Made by a program: the position numbers and the translations under genes. A DNA stretch of 12,436 nucleotides from Afipia sp. (lineage in GTDB: Bacteria > Pseudomonadota > Alphaproteobacteria > Rhizobiales > Xanthobacteraceae): positions 1-12,436 of the forward strand of contig JAGVII010000276.1 in NCBI GenBank assembly GCA_020056155.1. The letters run 5' to 3'. Below the pieces are notes generated by a model. The model made no database searches. It was not told where the DNA came from and saw only the letters and a list, made by a program, of their open reading frames with translations. Of the stretch, positions 6,764 to 12,436 are shown piece by piece; position 1 is the stretch's first letter; the number at the start of each line of letters is the position of its first letter.

Positions 6764-7258
6764 TCAGTCCGCCGATTCGAGCGTCTGTAACAGCAGTTCG
6801 AGCGCGCGAAGCGAGAACGCCCGCATGTTGGCGATGCGGTCGCTGTCGCCGGTCTCCAGCGTCATCACGCGCATGCGCGGTCCCGCCACCGCCATGCATG
6901 AATGCCCGGCGGCGTCGCCATAGCGATTGCCGGACGGGCCGGTCGCGCCGCTCTCGCCCAAACCCCATGTGGTGTTGAGAAGTTCGCGCGCGCGGTTCGC
7001 GAGCAGGGCGGCATAGGGCTCGGTCGCGCCGCGCAGGCCGATGGCTTCCATCTCGTCCCTGGTGATGTTCACCAGTGCGGCACGCGCGCGCGGCGTGTAG
7101 ATCACGCCGCCGCCGCGGTAGTAGGCCGATGCGCCGGGCACGCTCAGCAGTGCCGCCGAGATCAATCCGCCGGTGGACGACTCCGCGACCGCGATGGTTT
7201 CCTTACGCGCGATCAGGGACGCGGCGATTTTCTCCGCGAGCGGCAGCAACTTTTCCAT
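6764..7258 (-). CDS. Stand-alone CinA C-terminal domain protein (PncC-type nicotinamide-nucleotide amidohydrolase)
   Basis: A 164-residue cytosolic protein made only of the CinA C-terminal domain. In the characterised PncC family this domain deamidates nicotinamide mononucleotide to nicotinate mononucleotide in NAD salvage. The family signature is clear: AVAESSTGGLISAALLSVPG (residues 23-42, with the Ser pair thought to include the catalytic residue), YYRGGGVIYT (46-55), and GESGATGPSGN (101-111) near the end of the active-site region. The last block (NRYGDAAGHSCMAVAGP) differs somewhat from the usual GxAGPGGG...VGTV form, so substrate preference could differ. There is no N-terminal MoCF domain. 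It starts 28 bp after the stop of the PPOX gene, so the two are probably one operon. The ribosome site is weak. Confidence 0.88.
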   Translation of the reverse strand: MEKLLPLAEKIAASLIARKETIAVAESSTGGLISAALLSVPGASAYYRGGGVIYTPRARAALVNITRDEMEAIGLRGATEPYAALLANRARELLNTTWGLGESGATGPSGNRYGDAAGHSCMAVAGPRMRVMTLETGDSDRIANMRAFSLRALELLLQTLESAD

Positions 7259-7286
7259 GACGAGACTTTCTTCTGGATGGGTGAGG

Positions 7287-7892
7287 TCAGAGCTGCGTCT
7301 TGTAGCGCGCCTCGACGGCTTCCTGGGATTCGGGCGTACCCTGGCCGGTTTGCTCGTGAATGACTTCACTGATGCTCGGTTGCGCCGAGCGGGCAACGCG
7401 CGACTCCGGCGACCACAGCTTGGAGCGCATCAGCGCCTTGCCGCAGTGGAAGTAGACCTCGCGCACGGCGATATCGAGCACGGCGCGGGGCGGCTTGCCG
7501 AACTCGATCATGGTGGCCAGCAGATCGGCGTCCGCCGAGAGTTTTGCCTCGCCGCCGACGCGCAATGTCTCGTCGAGTCCCGGCACGAAGAAGATCAGTT
7601 GCACGTAGCCCGAGCCGGTCACGAGATTGCGGAAACTGTCGATACGGTTGTTGCCCGGACGATCCGGCATCAGCAGGCGCGTCTCGCCTTCGATATGGAC
7701 GAAGCCCGGATTGCCGCCGCGCGGCGAGGCATCGACGGTGCCGTCCGGTCCCGAGGTCGCCAGCACGCAGAACGGCGACATCCCGATAAAGTGCGCGGCA
7801 TGGCGATCGATGCGCGGCAATTGTTTCGCGATCACGCGATCGGTGGGTGGTGCGTAAATGGTGCCGAGATCGTCAGGTCCGATATGCGTCAC
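7287..7892 (-). CDS. Pyridoxamine 5'-phosphate oxidase-family flavoprotein (DR_2398/MSMEG_1061-like)
   Basis: A 201-residue cytosolic protein with the split-barrel flavin-binding fold. It belongs to the PPOX group typified by DR_2398 rather than to true PdxH. Signs are FCVLATSGPDGTVDASPRGG (41-60), with the strand-turn-strand typical of flavin binding, LLMPDRPGNNRIDSFRNL (73-90), contacting the FMN phosphate in relatives, and REVYFHCGKALMRSKLW (144-160). The substrate is unknown; members reduce or bind diverse small molecules. The start is GTG at 7892, supported by a strong GGGAGGA at 7898-7904 on the minus strand. The CinA-like gene follows after 28 bp. The upstream side is divergent from the porin gene across about 180 bp. 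Confidence 0.9.
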   Translation of the reverse strand: MTHIGPDDLGTIYAPPTDRVIAKQLPRIDRHAAHFIGMSPFCVLATSGPDGTVDASPRGGNPGFVHIEGETRLLMPDRPGNNRIDSFRNLVTGSGYVQLIFFVPGLDETLRVGGEAKLSADADLLATMIEFGKPPRAVLDIAVREVYFHCGKALMRSKLWSPESRVARSAQPSISEVIHEQTGQGTPESQEAVEARYKTQL

Positions 7893-7897
7893 GCCAA

Positions 7898-7904
7898 TCC
7901 TCCC
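7898..7904 (-). promoter_or_regulatory. Strong ribosome binding site deciding a GTG start
   Basis: GGGAGGA on the minus strand, 5 nt before GTG at 7892. It fixes the non-ATG start of the PPOX gene. Confidence 0.75.
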
Positions 7905-8073
7905 TCGAAGGCTTCGGATTCTTACCCAATGGGGGACCGCAAGTATGCCTGTCAGGGCGCTTTTTCCCAGCCAAAAAGCATAAAAGAGTCCTGTATTGTT
8001 GCGGTATTGCTACAGGCCAACTCGCTTTGAGGTGGTAGGGTACAGCATATTCTTGGGTCGTTTTTTGGGGCGT

Positions 8074-8970
8074 ATGATGAAATTTCTCATCAATGGAATG
8101 CTCGCCGCCGTAGCCGTTTCGCTGTTTTCGCTTGGTGCCGGTCACGACACGGCGCGCGCTGCCGATCTTCCCGTCAAGGCGCCTCCGGTGCCGGCCATTT
8201 ATGGCTGGTCGGGTTTCTATGTCGGCGGAACGTTGGGCTACGGCTGGAGAGACAACCGCGCGACCACATTCGCGCAGGCTGATCCGCTCGTTACTGCAGT
8301 CACCTGCGGCGGAACTCTCGGCGGCACTTGTGCTCCTCCGGCATCTTCAGGTCTCAGCGGCGGCGTGTTCGGCTTCCAGGCCGGTTACAATTGGCAGTTT
8401 GCCTCCCGCTGGCTGCTCGGTGTCGAAACCGACATCAATTTTTCAAGCATCAGCGGCTCGGCCACAAGCGCGCCTTACAGAATCGGGCTTGTAACCGCGC
8501 AGAACACTGTGGACCAGAGTATTGACTGGTTTGGAACGGTCAGGGCGCGGCTGGGCTTTTTGGCCACCGATCGGTTGCTGGTCTATGGGACCGGCGGTTT
8601 CGCCTATGCCCAGGTCGGGGAGAGTTCAACACTTACGGCCCTCACCGAACAAGGCGCAAATGGGCTGGGGTCCGCTTTCGGCTGCCAGGCGATTACGAAC
8701 TCCGCTCCGACATGTTTTGTGGGCAGTTCATCCCGCACCGCCACCGGCTAGACCGCAGGCGGCGGCTTGGAATACGCGCTCTGGGACAACTTCACTCTGA
8801 AAGCCGAGTATCTTTACGTGAACCTCGGTCGCGGCTCCGTGAACGTGGTGGCGCTGGACAATTCCGCGTTTGGACCGGGAATTCCAAAGGCCTCATTCAC
8901 CGCGGCCTTTGACAGACCTGATCTCAACATTGTCCGGGTCGGCTTCAACTACAAATTCGGCGCGCTCTAG
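8074..8970 (+). pseudogene. Omp25/31-type outer-membrane beta-barrel protein, interrupted by an in-frame amber codon
   Basis: The frame from the ATG at 8074 encodes a signal peptide (cleavage near ARA|ADLP, residue 30), then YGWSGFYVGGTLGYGWRD (43-60), GGVFGFQAGYNWQF (96-109), LLGVETDINFS, DWFGTVRARLGF (151-162) and LLVYGTGGFAYAQVG. These are the usual beta-strands of the alphaproteobacterial opacity/Omp25/31 family. At codon 226 a TAG (8749-8751) follows TATG. The same frame then continues for 72 residues with TAGGGLEYALWDNFTLKAEY and the terminal strand RVGFNYKFGAL, ending at 8970. Relatives normally have Trp before TxGGGxEYA, so TGG has probably become TAG. A product of 225 residues would lack the last strands and probably not fold. 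It could be a recent pseudogene, a sequencing error or a read-through site. An ATG at 8077 is an alternative start. Confidence 0.85.
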
Positions 8971-9045
8971 CCCTTGATGTGAAGGTGCGTGATGCCGGGA
9001 ACATTTATTGGGCGCCGCCGTACAACTGGACGCTCACTTAGATCG

Positions 9046-9084
9046 ATTCCAAACTAACAGCGAAGCCGCGCGGCAGTTTGGAAT
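9046..9084. other. 10-bp perfect inverted repeat between the porin and bfd genes
   Basis: ATTCCAAACT (9046-9055) pairs with AGTTTGGAAT (9075-9084) across 19 nt that include the self-complementary GCCGCGCGGC (9065-9074). It could be a transcript-end hairpin of the porin gene or an operator upstream of bfd. No T-run follows. The 202 bp between 8970 and 9173 hold no gene. Confidence 0.5.
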
Positions 9085-9133
9085 AGCTTAAAACTGGCTG
9101 TTTTCCTTTTGCATCGAGGCCTTCGCTCCAATA

Positions 9134-9149
9134 CCTGTTGGACAACAGG
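9134..9149. promoter_or_regulatory. Palindrome just upstream of bfd
   Basis: CCTGTTG-GA-CAACAGG, perfect 7-bp arms, ending 23 bp before the bfd ATG. The position suits a repressor operator or a leader hairpin. It does not match the ICE motif found in front of bfr, and I cannot name a regulator. Confidence 0.4.
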
Positions 9150-9172
9150 CCTTACAGGTTCTCCAAGCATCC

Positions 9173-9466
9173 ATGATTGTTTGTTCCTGCAACGTCCTGA
9201 CTGACCACGACGTGCGTAACGTCGTGACCCAAGCCAAGGACTTCCCGCGCACGGCCGGGCAAGTCTATGGCTGTCTGGGCTGCAGCGCCGAATGCGGCCG
9301 CTGCGCGCGAACCATCAAGAAGATCATGGACGAGGCGTTGGGCGCTTGCGCTAAGGCCTGCTGCGCGGGATGCCCCCACAGCCAGCATGCTGAACACGCC
9401 CACGCCGATCATTCCGGCGGCGAGCATCACCATCCCGTGATTCTGACCGCCCAGGCGGCTGCCTAA
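9173..9466 (+). CDS. bfd: Bacterioferritin-associated ferredoxin with a Cys/His-rich C-terminal extension
   Basis: A 97-residue cytosolic [2Fe-2S] protein. Bfd binds bacterioferritin and passes electrons to its haem so that stored iron can leave. The N-terminal domain is typical: MIVCSCNVLTDHDVRN, with Cys4 and Cys6, and ECGRCARTIKKIMDE, with Cys41 and Cys44, giving the CxC...CxxC cluster ligands. An extra CLGC (Cys34, Cys37) lies just before, as often in alphaproteobacteria. E. coli Bfd has about 64 residues. Here about 35 more follow, with ACAKACCAGCPHSQ (four further Cys) and a His-rich stretch (HAEHAHADH...GEHHHP). That tail could bind metal (inference). The ribosome site is poor. bfr follows after 134 bp and has its own regulatory site. 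Confidence 0.92.
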   Translation: MIVCSCNVLTDHDVRNVVTQAKDFPRTAGQVYGCLGCSAECGRCARTIKKIMDEALGACAKACCAGCPHSQHAEHAHADHSGGEHHHPVILTAQAAA

Positions 9467-9538
9467 GCCTCTATACCGGCTTGCCTTTCCCGATTGTGGA
9501 TGTCGCCGCAGGGAGGGCTTGTACTCGCCATAAATCTG

Positions 9539-9557
9539 ATTTAGAACGTTTCTAAAT
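9539..9557. promoter_or_regulatory. Iron control element (ICE / Irr box) upstream of bfr
   Basis: ATTTAGAACGTTTCTAAAT is a perfect palindrome with the core TTTAGAA-N3-TTCTAAA, the ICE form known from Bradyrhizobium japonicum for binding the haem-sensing Fur-family regulator Irr. It ends 43 bp before the bfr start, where it would overlap the promoter. In rhizobial and related bacteria Irr represses bfr when iron or haem is scarce, so the same is expected here. A possible -35 (TTGTAC, 9519-9524) lies just before; the -10 would fall inside the palindrome (weak prediction). Confidence 0.85.
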
Positions 9558-9600
9558 TGGATTTGGCCCGTCGAACGACGGTTCCACGATGGAGTGCAAC

Positions 9601-10086
9601 ATGAAGGGCGACCCCAAGGTCATCGAATTCCTGAACAAGGCGCTGCGCAGCGAACTGACTGCCGTCAGCCAGTTCTGGCTTCACTACCGGATGCTTGAAA
9701 ACTGGGGCCTGAAGGATCTCGCCAAGAAGTGGCGCAAGGAATCCATCGAGGAAATGGAGCACGCCGACAAATTGATCGACCGCATCATCTTCCTTGATGG
9801 CTTCCCGAATCTGCAGGTGCTCGATCCGCTGCACATCGGCCAGAACGTGAAGGAGGTTCTGGATTGCGACCTCAAGGCCGAGTATTCGGCGCGCGAGCTC
9901 TACGAGAAGGCCGCGACCCACTGCCATAGCGCGAAGGACTACGTCTCGCGCGATCTGTTCGAGAGCCTGATGAAGGACGAGGAAGGTCACATCGACTTCC
10001 TCGAAACCCAGATCGATCTCGTCAAGAGGATCGGCGTCGAGCTGTACTCGCAGAAGCACATGGGCGGCCTCGACGAAGGGCACTAA
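9601..10086 (+). CDS. bfr: Bacterioferritin (haem-containing iron storage protein)
   Basis: A 161-residue subunit of the 24-mer bacterioferritin, which oxidises Fe(II) and stores it as a ferric core in the cytosol. All known functional residues are present at their standard numbers: ferroxidase ligands Glu18, Glu51, His54, Glu94, Glu127 and His130, and the haem ligand Met52 (in [19 protein letters not shown]). The N-terminus [24 protein letters not shown] is classical. The start at 9601 was chosen over the in-frame ATG at 9589 because GGAG (9591-9594) sits 6 nt before it and the protein then matches the family's numbering. It follows bfd, its electron donor, on the same strand, and has an ICE upstream. 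A strong terminator ends it at 10120-10155. Confidence 0.97.
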   Translation: MKGDPKVIEFLNKALRSELTAVSQFWLHYRMLENWGLKDLAKKWRKESIEEMEHADKLIDRIIFLDGFPNLQVLDPLHIGQNVKEVLDCDLKAEYSARELYEKAATHCHSAKDYVSRDLFESLMKDEEGHIDFLETQIDLVKRIGVELYSQKHMGGLDEGH

Positions 10087-10119
10087 CGCTCGCGTCGCCG
10101 ATGCATCGATCCCGAAACC

Positions 10120-10155
10120 AACCCGGACCGCTTTTGCGGCTCCGGGTTTTCTTTT
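10120..10155 (+). terminator. Intrinsic terminator of bfr
   Basis: AACCCGGA-CCGC, loop TTTT, GCGG-C-TCCGGGTT, then TTCTTTT. A long, nearly perfect GC-rich stem with a T-rich tail, 33 bp after the bfr stop. Confidence 0.9.
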
Positions 10156-10220
10156 GGCTCTTGCTTCCGACGAAAATGCACTAGCCTCTGCAACAACAAA
10201 AAACATAAGGGGGAAACGCG

Positions 10221-10988
10221 ATGACCTATGACTGGCCTGCGATCGTTGGCGATCTGGATTCGCTGCTGAAGCTGCGTTCGATTCCGTTCGGCATGAAGAT
10301 GTTCACGCGGCGCGAGGACATGGAGGCGATCCCGAAAATCCGCAGGCCGCAGTCGGTTCACACGCTCGACCAGATCGTGGCGCAGGCGGCGCGGATCGGC
10401 TGGACGGTCGGCATCACCAGCGACGATCTGGTCGGCGCGCAGTGCCGCGCGGTGGTCGGCCTCGGCGGGGCCAAGACAGAGACCTGGCAATCCGGACAGC
10501 ACATGACCGGCGTGTGGTTCTCCACGCAGCAGGATGCGCAGGCCCATCAGGAGGCCATGCACTGTGTGCCGGACGGACAATACGATGCGCTCGCGGTCGG
10601 CCCGCTGTCGTCGGGCAAACTCGATCCGCCCGACATCGCACTGTTCTACGCGACGCCGGGCGCGATGATCTATTTCATCAACGGGCTGCAGTGGTCCGGC
10701 TACAAGCGGTTCGACTGGAGCGTGGTCGGCGAATCCGCCTGCGCGGATTCATGGGGCCGCGCGCTGACCACGCGATTGCCGAGCCTGTCGATCCCGTGTT
10801 TCGCCGAGCGGCGCTACGGCGGCGTGCTCGACGAGGAAATGCTGATGGCGACGCCGCCGGAATATCTCGTCAGCGCGATCGCCGGCATGAAGGCGCTGTC
10901 GAAGAACGGCTTCCGTTACCCGTTCGCGCAGTACGGCGTGCAGCAGGACGTGCGCGCGGGCATGGCAGTGAGTTACGGAAAGAAGTAG
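10221..10988 (+). CDS. DUF169 family protein
   Basis: A 255-residue protein of the DUF169 family (COG2043 type), without signal peptide or membrane segment, so probably cytosolic. No member function is firmly known to me. Family features are the N-terminal LLKLRSIPFGMKMF (15-28), the middle VGPLSSGKLDPPDIALFYATPGAMIYFINGLQW (126-158) and the C-terminal block SACADSWGRALTTRLPSLSIPCFAERRYGG (172-201), DEEMLMATPPEYL (204-216). Four cysteines lie at 75, 115, 174 and 193; those at 174 and 193 are in the conserved block and could bind a metal or cluster (inference). The start has a strong AAGGGGGAA site. It is separated from bfr by that gene's terminator, so it is its own unit. Confidence 0.85.
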   Translation: MTYDWPAIVGDLDSLLKLRSIPFGMKMFTRREDMEAIPKIRRPQSVHTLDQIVAQAARIGWTVGITSDDLVGAQCRAVVGLGGAKTETWQSGQHMTGVWFSTQQDAQAHQEAMHCVPDGQYDALAVGPLSSGKLDPPDIALFYATPGAMIYFINGLQWSGYKRFDWSVVGESACADSWGRALTTRLPSLSIPCFAERRYGGVLDEEMLMATPPEYLVSAIAGMKALSKNGFRYPFAQYGVQQDVRAGMAVSYGKK

Positions 10989-11005
10989 GGAGTTGAACAA
11001 TACTC

Positions 11006-11092
11006 CGTCATGGCCGGGCCTGTCCCGGCCATCCACGTCTTTGGTGAATACTCAGGAAGACGTGGATCACCGGGACAAGCCCGGTGATGACG
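11006..11092 (-). repeat. Cloverleaf-like palindromic repeat, copy 2 (inverted relative to copy 1)
   Basis: The 87-bp element matches the reverse complement of 4755-4843 along both arms. CGTCAT and ATGACG are the ends; ATCCACGTCTT (11031-11041) pairs with AAGACGTGGAT (11057-11067); the GGCCGGG hairpin is now on the left and the CACCGGG-ACAAG-CCCGGTG hairpin on the right. The central loop (15 nt) is unrelated to that of copy 1. It again starts 17 bp after a plus-strand stop (10988) and lies between convergent genes. Confidence 0.85.
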
Positions 11093-11121
11093 AGTTGACG
11101 GATGTCGTGCTGCCTCCGGCA

Positions 11122-11475
11122 TCACGACCCGTCCGCCGGCACGAAGCATGTGATCTCAAGGTTGCCGCGAAAGTTGATGTACCACACCACCGCGCCGCCG
11201 GTCGGATTGCCGCCGGTGCGGATCACCGCCTTCTCCGGCACCTGCCGCCACGTGCCCTCGATCGGCACCCAGTATGCGCCCTGCCGCACATCGTAGTCGG
11301 TGCGGTGTCCGTCGGAGACGTCGCAGCACGGCACACCGGCCGGGCTGCGTGCATCCTTGAACCATTTTCGAATGTGCTCGGGGACATCGCCGAACTGCCC
11401 GCGATCGACCGCGAGCGCCGTCGCGGCGGACAGTGTCAGCGGAATCATCAGGGCAAGGCGAGCAGGCCACCGCAT
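11122..11475 (-). CDS. Small secreted protein with a Cys-Cys motif
   Basis: A 117-residue exported protein of unknown function. Residues 1-22 form a signal peptide (MRWPARLALMIPLTLSAATA, cleavage near ALA|VD). The mature part contains FGDVPEHIRKWFKDARSP (28-45), then GVPCCDVSDGHRTDYDVRQG (47-66), YWVPIEGTWRQVPEKAVIR (68-86) and a final YINFRGNLEITCFVPADGS (99-117). Cys50, Cys51 and Cys110 are the only cysteines, so a disulfide plus one free thiol, or a metal site with the following Asp and His, is possible. It resembles conserved hypothetical proteins that I associate with Bradyrhizobium relatives. The start at 11475 has GGAGG at 11481-11485; the longer open frame has no such support. Confidence 0.8.
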   Translation of the reverse strand: MRWPARLALMIPLTLSAATALAVDRGQFGDVPEHIRKWFKDARSPAGVPCCDVSDGHRTDYDVRQGAYWVPIEGTWRQVPEKAVIRTGGNPTGGAVVWYINFRGNLEITCFVPADGS

Positions 11476-11536
11476 GCGATCCTCCGCACTCAGGAATCGT
11501 ACGAAGTTTCGGACGGTCGCTGGAGGGCGTCCAGAT

Positions 11537-11560
11537 AAACCCGCGCGGAACGCCGGGTTT
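11537..11560. other. Hairpin in the gap between the Coq4-like and CC-motif genes
   Basis: AAACCCG (11537-11543) pairs with CGGGTTT (11554-11560). It could be a weak terminator for the Coq4-like gene, whose stop is about 110 bp away on the minus strand. The rest of 11476-11672 holds a degenerate CTCTCTCCC...GGGGAG sequence and no gene. Confidence 0.35.
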
Positions 11561-11672
11561 CTCCCGCGCATTGTTGCGGCACGATGCATCGCAGCATCGA
11601 TGCGAGGAAACACGATCTGCTCTCTCTCCCGTTTAAGGGGAGTGAAGCGGGCGCAAGCGGCTTTATGTCATC

Positions 11673-12436
11673 TCAGCCGGTCAGCCCGACTGCTTCGCGC
11701 ACCGCGGCGAGCGGCTGGATCGCGGCCGACCAGAAATTCCAGTCCGTGCCGAACAGGTCGAGGGTTGTGTCTTCGCCCCGCGCCCATGCATAGAAGAATT
11801 CTTCCGGCTCGAATGCGCCCGTCGCGGCGCCGGCGACATCGTTGAGCGGAATGCCGAGATGCCAGCTCAGGATCACCGGCAGCACATGGCCGGACATGGC
11901 GTGGCTGCGATGCATGGTCGCCGTCAGCGTCGATGTCAGCAGTTCGCCGCGCGGCGACGTATCGTAGCCCGCAAGCACGTGGGTTGAGTCGTGCGGAACG
12001 GCGAACTCGAAATTCAGCGCGGCCGGCTCGCCGGGATAGGCGTAGCCGTTAGCCTGATAGAACATCGCGAACGCATGACCGAAGGTGTCCTCCGGCAATC
12101 GCGCCAGTGCATGGAAGCGTATCGCCAGCGCGGGATCGGGCGCCGCGTCGTAAGGCTGCAGCCATGGCCCCATCTCCGCGGTGGCCCATGCGCGGCCGGT
12201 CACGCTCTCGAGGTTGGCGTGGATCATGTGGGCCTTGGCGTCGTTCATGTAGCCCAGCGCCAGCCGCGCCAGATCGTGGACGAAGTCGTCGCGGACGCCG
12301 AGCTGGTCCGCGAGCTTCACCACGGCGCTCAGCTTGGCGGGGTCCAGCGTGCCGCCGACAAACGCCATGACGGCGGCGAAGCTCACCGCCTGTGCGGCAA
12401 GCGCGGGATCGGCGGCGAGTTCGGCCTGCCGGTAGG
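11673..12436 (-). CDS. Coq4-like protein (partial, N-terminus beyond window)
   Basis: An open minus-strand frame runs from the window edge to a TGA at 11673-11675, giving at least 253 residues. The only in-frame start codon is a GTG at 12386, but coding-like sequence (YRQAELAADPALAAQA) continues before it, so the gene starts outside. The C-terminal two thirds resemble Coq4: LPEDTFGHAFAMFYQANGY, then HDSTHVLAGYDTSPRGE (within 11943-11993), which fits the Coq4 motif HDxxH(x11)E used to bind a divalent metal. Coq4 family proteins take part in ubiquinone biosynthesis, in yeast and human at the C1 decarboxylation-hydroxylation step. The N-terminal part (VMAFVGGTLDPAKLSAVVKLADQLGV) is helical and looks a little like TerB-type domains (weak). 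Whether it acts in quinone synthesis is unproven. Confidence 0.7.
   Translation of the reverse strand, partial: YRQAELAADPALAAQAVSFAAVMAFVGGTLDPAKLSAVVKLADQLGVRDDFVHDLARLALGYMNDAKAHMIHANLESVTGRAWATAEMGPWLQPYDAAPDPALAIRFHALARLPEDTFGHAFAMFYQANGYAYPGEPAALNFEFAVPHDSTHVLAGYDTSPRGELLTSTLTATMHRSHAMSGHVLPVILSWHLGIPLNDVAGAATGAFEPEEFFYAWARGEDTTLDLFGTDWNFWSAAIQPLAAVREAVGLTG

Noticed and set aside
7990..8016. CCTGTA ... TACAGG inverted repeat with repeated TATTG upstream of the porin gene
   Set aside because: Only 6-bp arms, no known operator matched; too weak to call.
9589..9600. In-frame ATG at 9589 as the start of bfr
   Set aside because: GGAG at 9591-9594 lies inside it and serves the ATG at 9601, which also gives the standard residue numbering of bacterioferritin.
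10749..11036. Minus-strand frame beginning MDGRDRPGHDG
   Set aside because: This peptide is the translation of the palindromic repeat and the antisense of the DUF169 gene; a similar MDGRDEPGHDA appears in the other repeat copy at 4813.
10990..11098. GAGTTGA on both sides of repeat copy 2 (10990-10996 and 11092-11098), like a target-site duplication
   Set aside because: It does not abut the element symmetrically and overlaps one end; copy 1 has no equivalent. Short and probably chance.

Overview
The window looks like chromosomal DNA of an alphaproteobacterium of the Bradyrhizobium / Rhodopseudomonas / Afipia group (Nitrobacteraceae). This rests on the high GC3 coding style, an Omp25/31-type porin, an Irr-box-like iron control element in front of bacterioferritin, glycine-zipper secreted proteins ending in RERFWDGYGWR, and GTCATGGCCGGG / GACGTGGAT palindromic repeats. 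This placement is by recognition of families, not by a database search. I see no phage, transposase, CRISPR array, rRNA or tRNA.

Layout. 1-151: C-terminal end of an unrecognised gene. 199-345: a possible very small secreted protein. 419-1189: tam, trans-aconitate 2-methyltransferase. 1224-2577 (minus): an AraC-type regulator followed by a VOC/glyoxalase-like protein, probably one transcription unit, convergent with tam. 2790-4737 (plus): a YqhA/UPF0114 membrane protein, then a secreted MltB-type lytic transglycosylase with a C-terminal peptidoglycan-binding domain. 4755-4843: a cloverleaf-like palindromic repeat. 4946-6488 (minus): two tandem paralogous glycine-zipper secreted proteins and a Spy/CpxP-like small periplasmic protein, each with a likely terminator. 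6764-7892 (minus): a PPOX-family flavoprotein and a stand-alone CinA C-terminal (PncC-type) amidohydrolase, 28 nt apart. 8074-8970 (plus): an outer-membrane beta-barrel gene interrupted by one in-frame amber codon. 9173-10086 (plus): bfd (bacterioferritin-associated ferredoxin, with an unusual Cys/His-rich tail) and bfr (haem bacterioferritin, all ferroxidase ligands present), with a perfect palindromic ICE/Irr box ahead of bfr. 10221-10988: a DUF169 protein. 11006-11092: a second copy of the cloverleaf repeat in the opposite orientation. 11122-11475 (minus): a small secreted CC-motif protein. 11673-end (minus): a Coq4-like protein with an HDxxH(x11)E motif, cut by the window edge.

How the genes work together. 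The clearest functional module is iron storage: Bfr stores iron, Bfd should reduce Bfr to release it, and the ICE predicts Irr control of bfr. Several genes concern the envelope (lytic transglycosylase, porin, glycine-zipper proteins, Spy-like protein), but nothing shows that they form one system. I found no convincing new multi-gene system. The items most worth following up are the inverted pair of cloverleaf repeats, the amber-interrupted porin, the Bfd tail and the Coq4-like protein.
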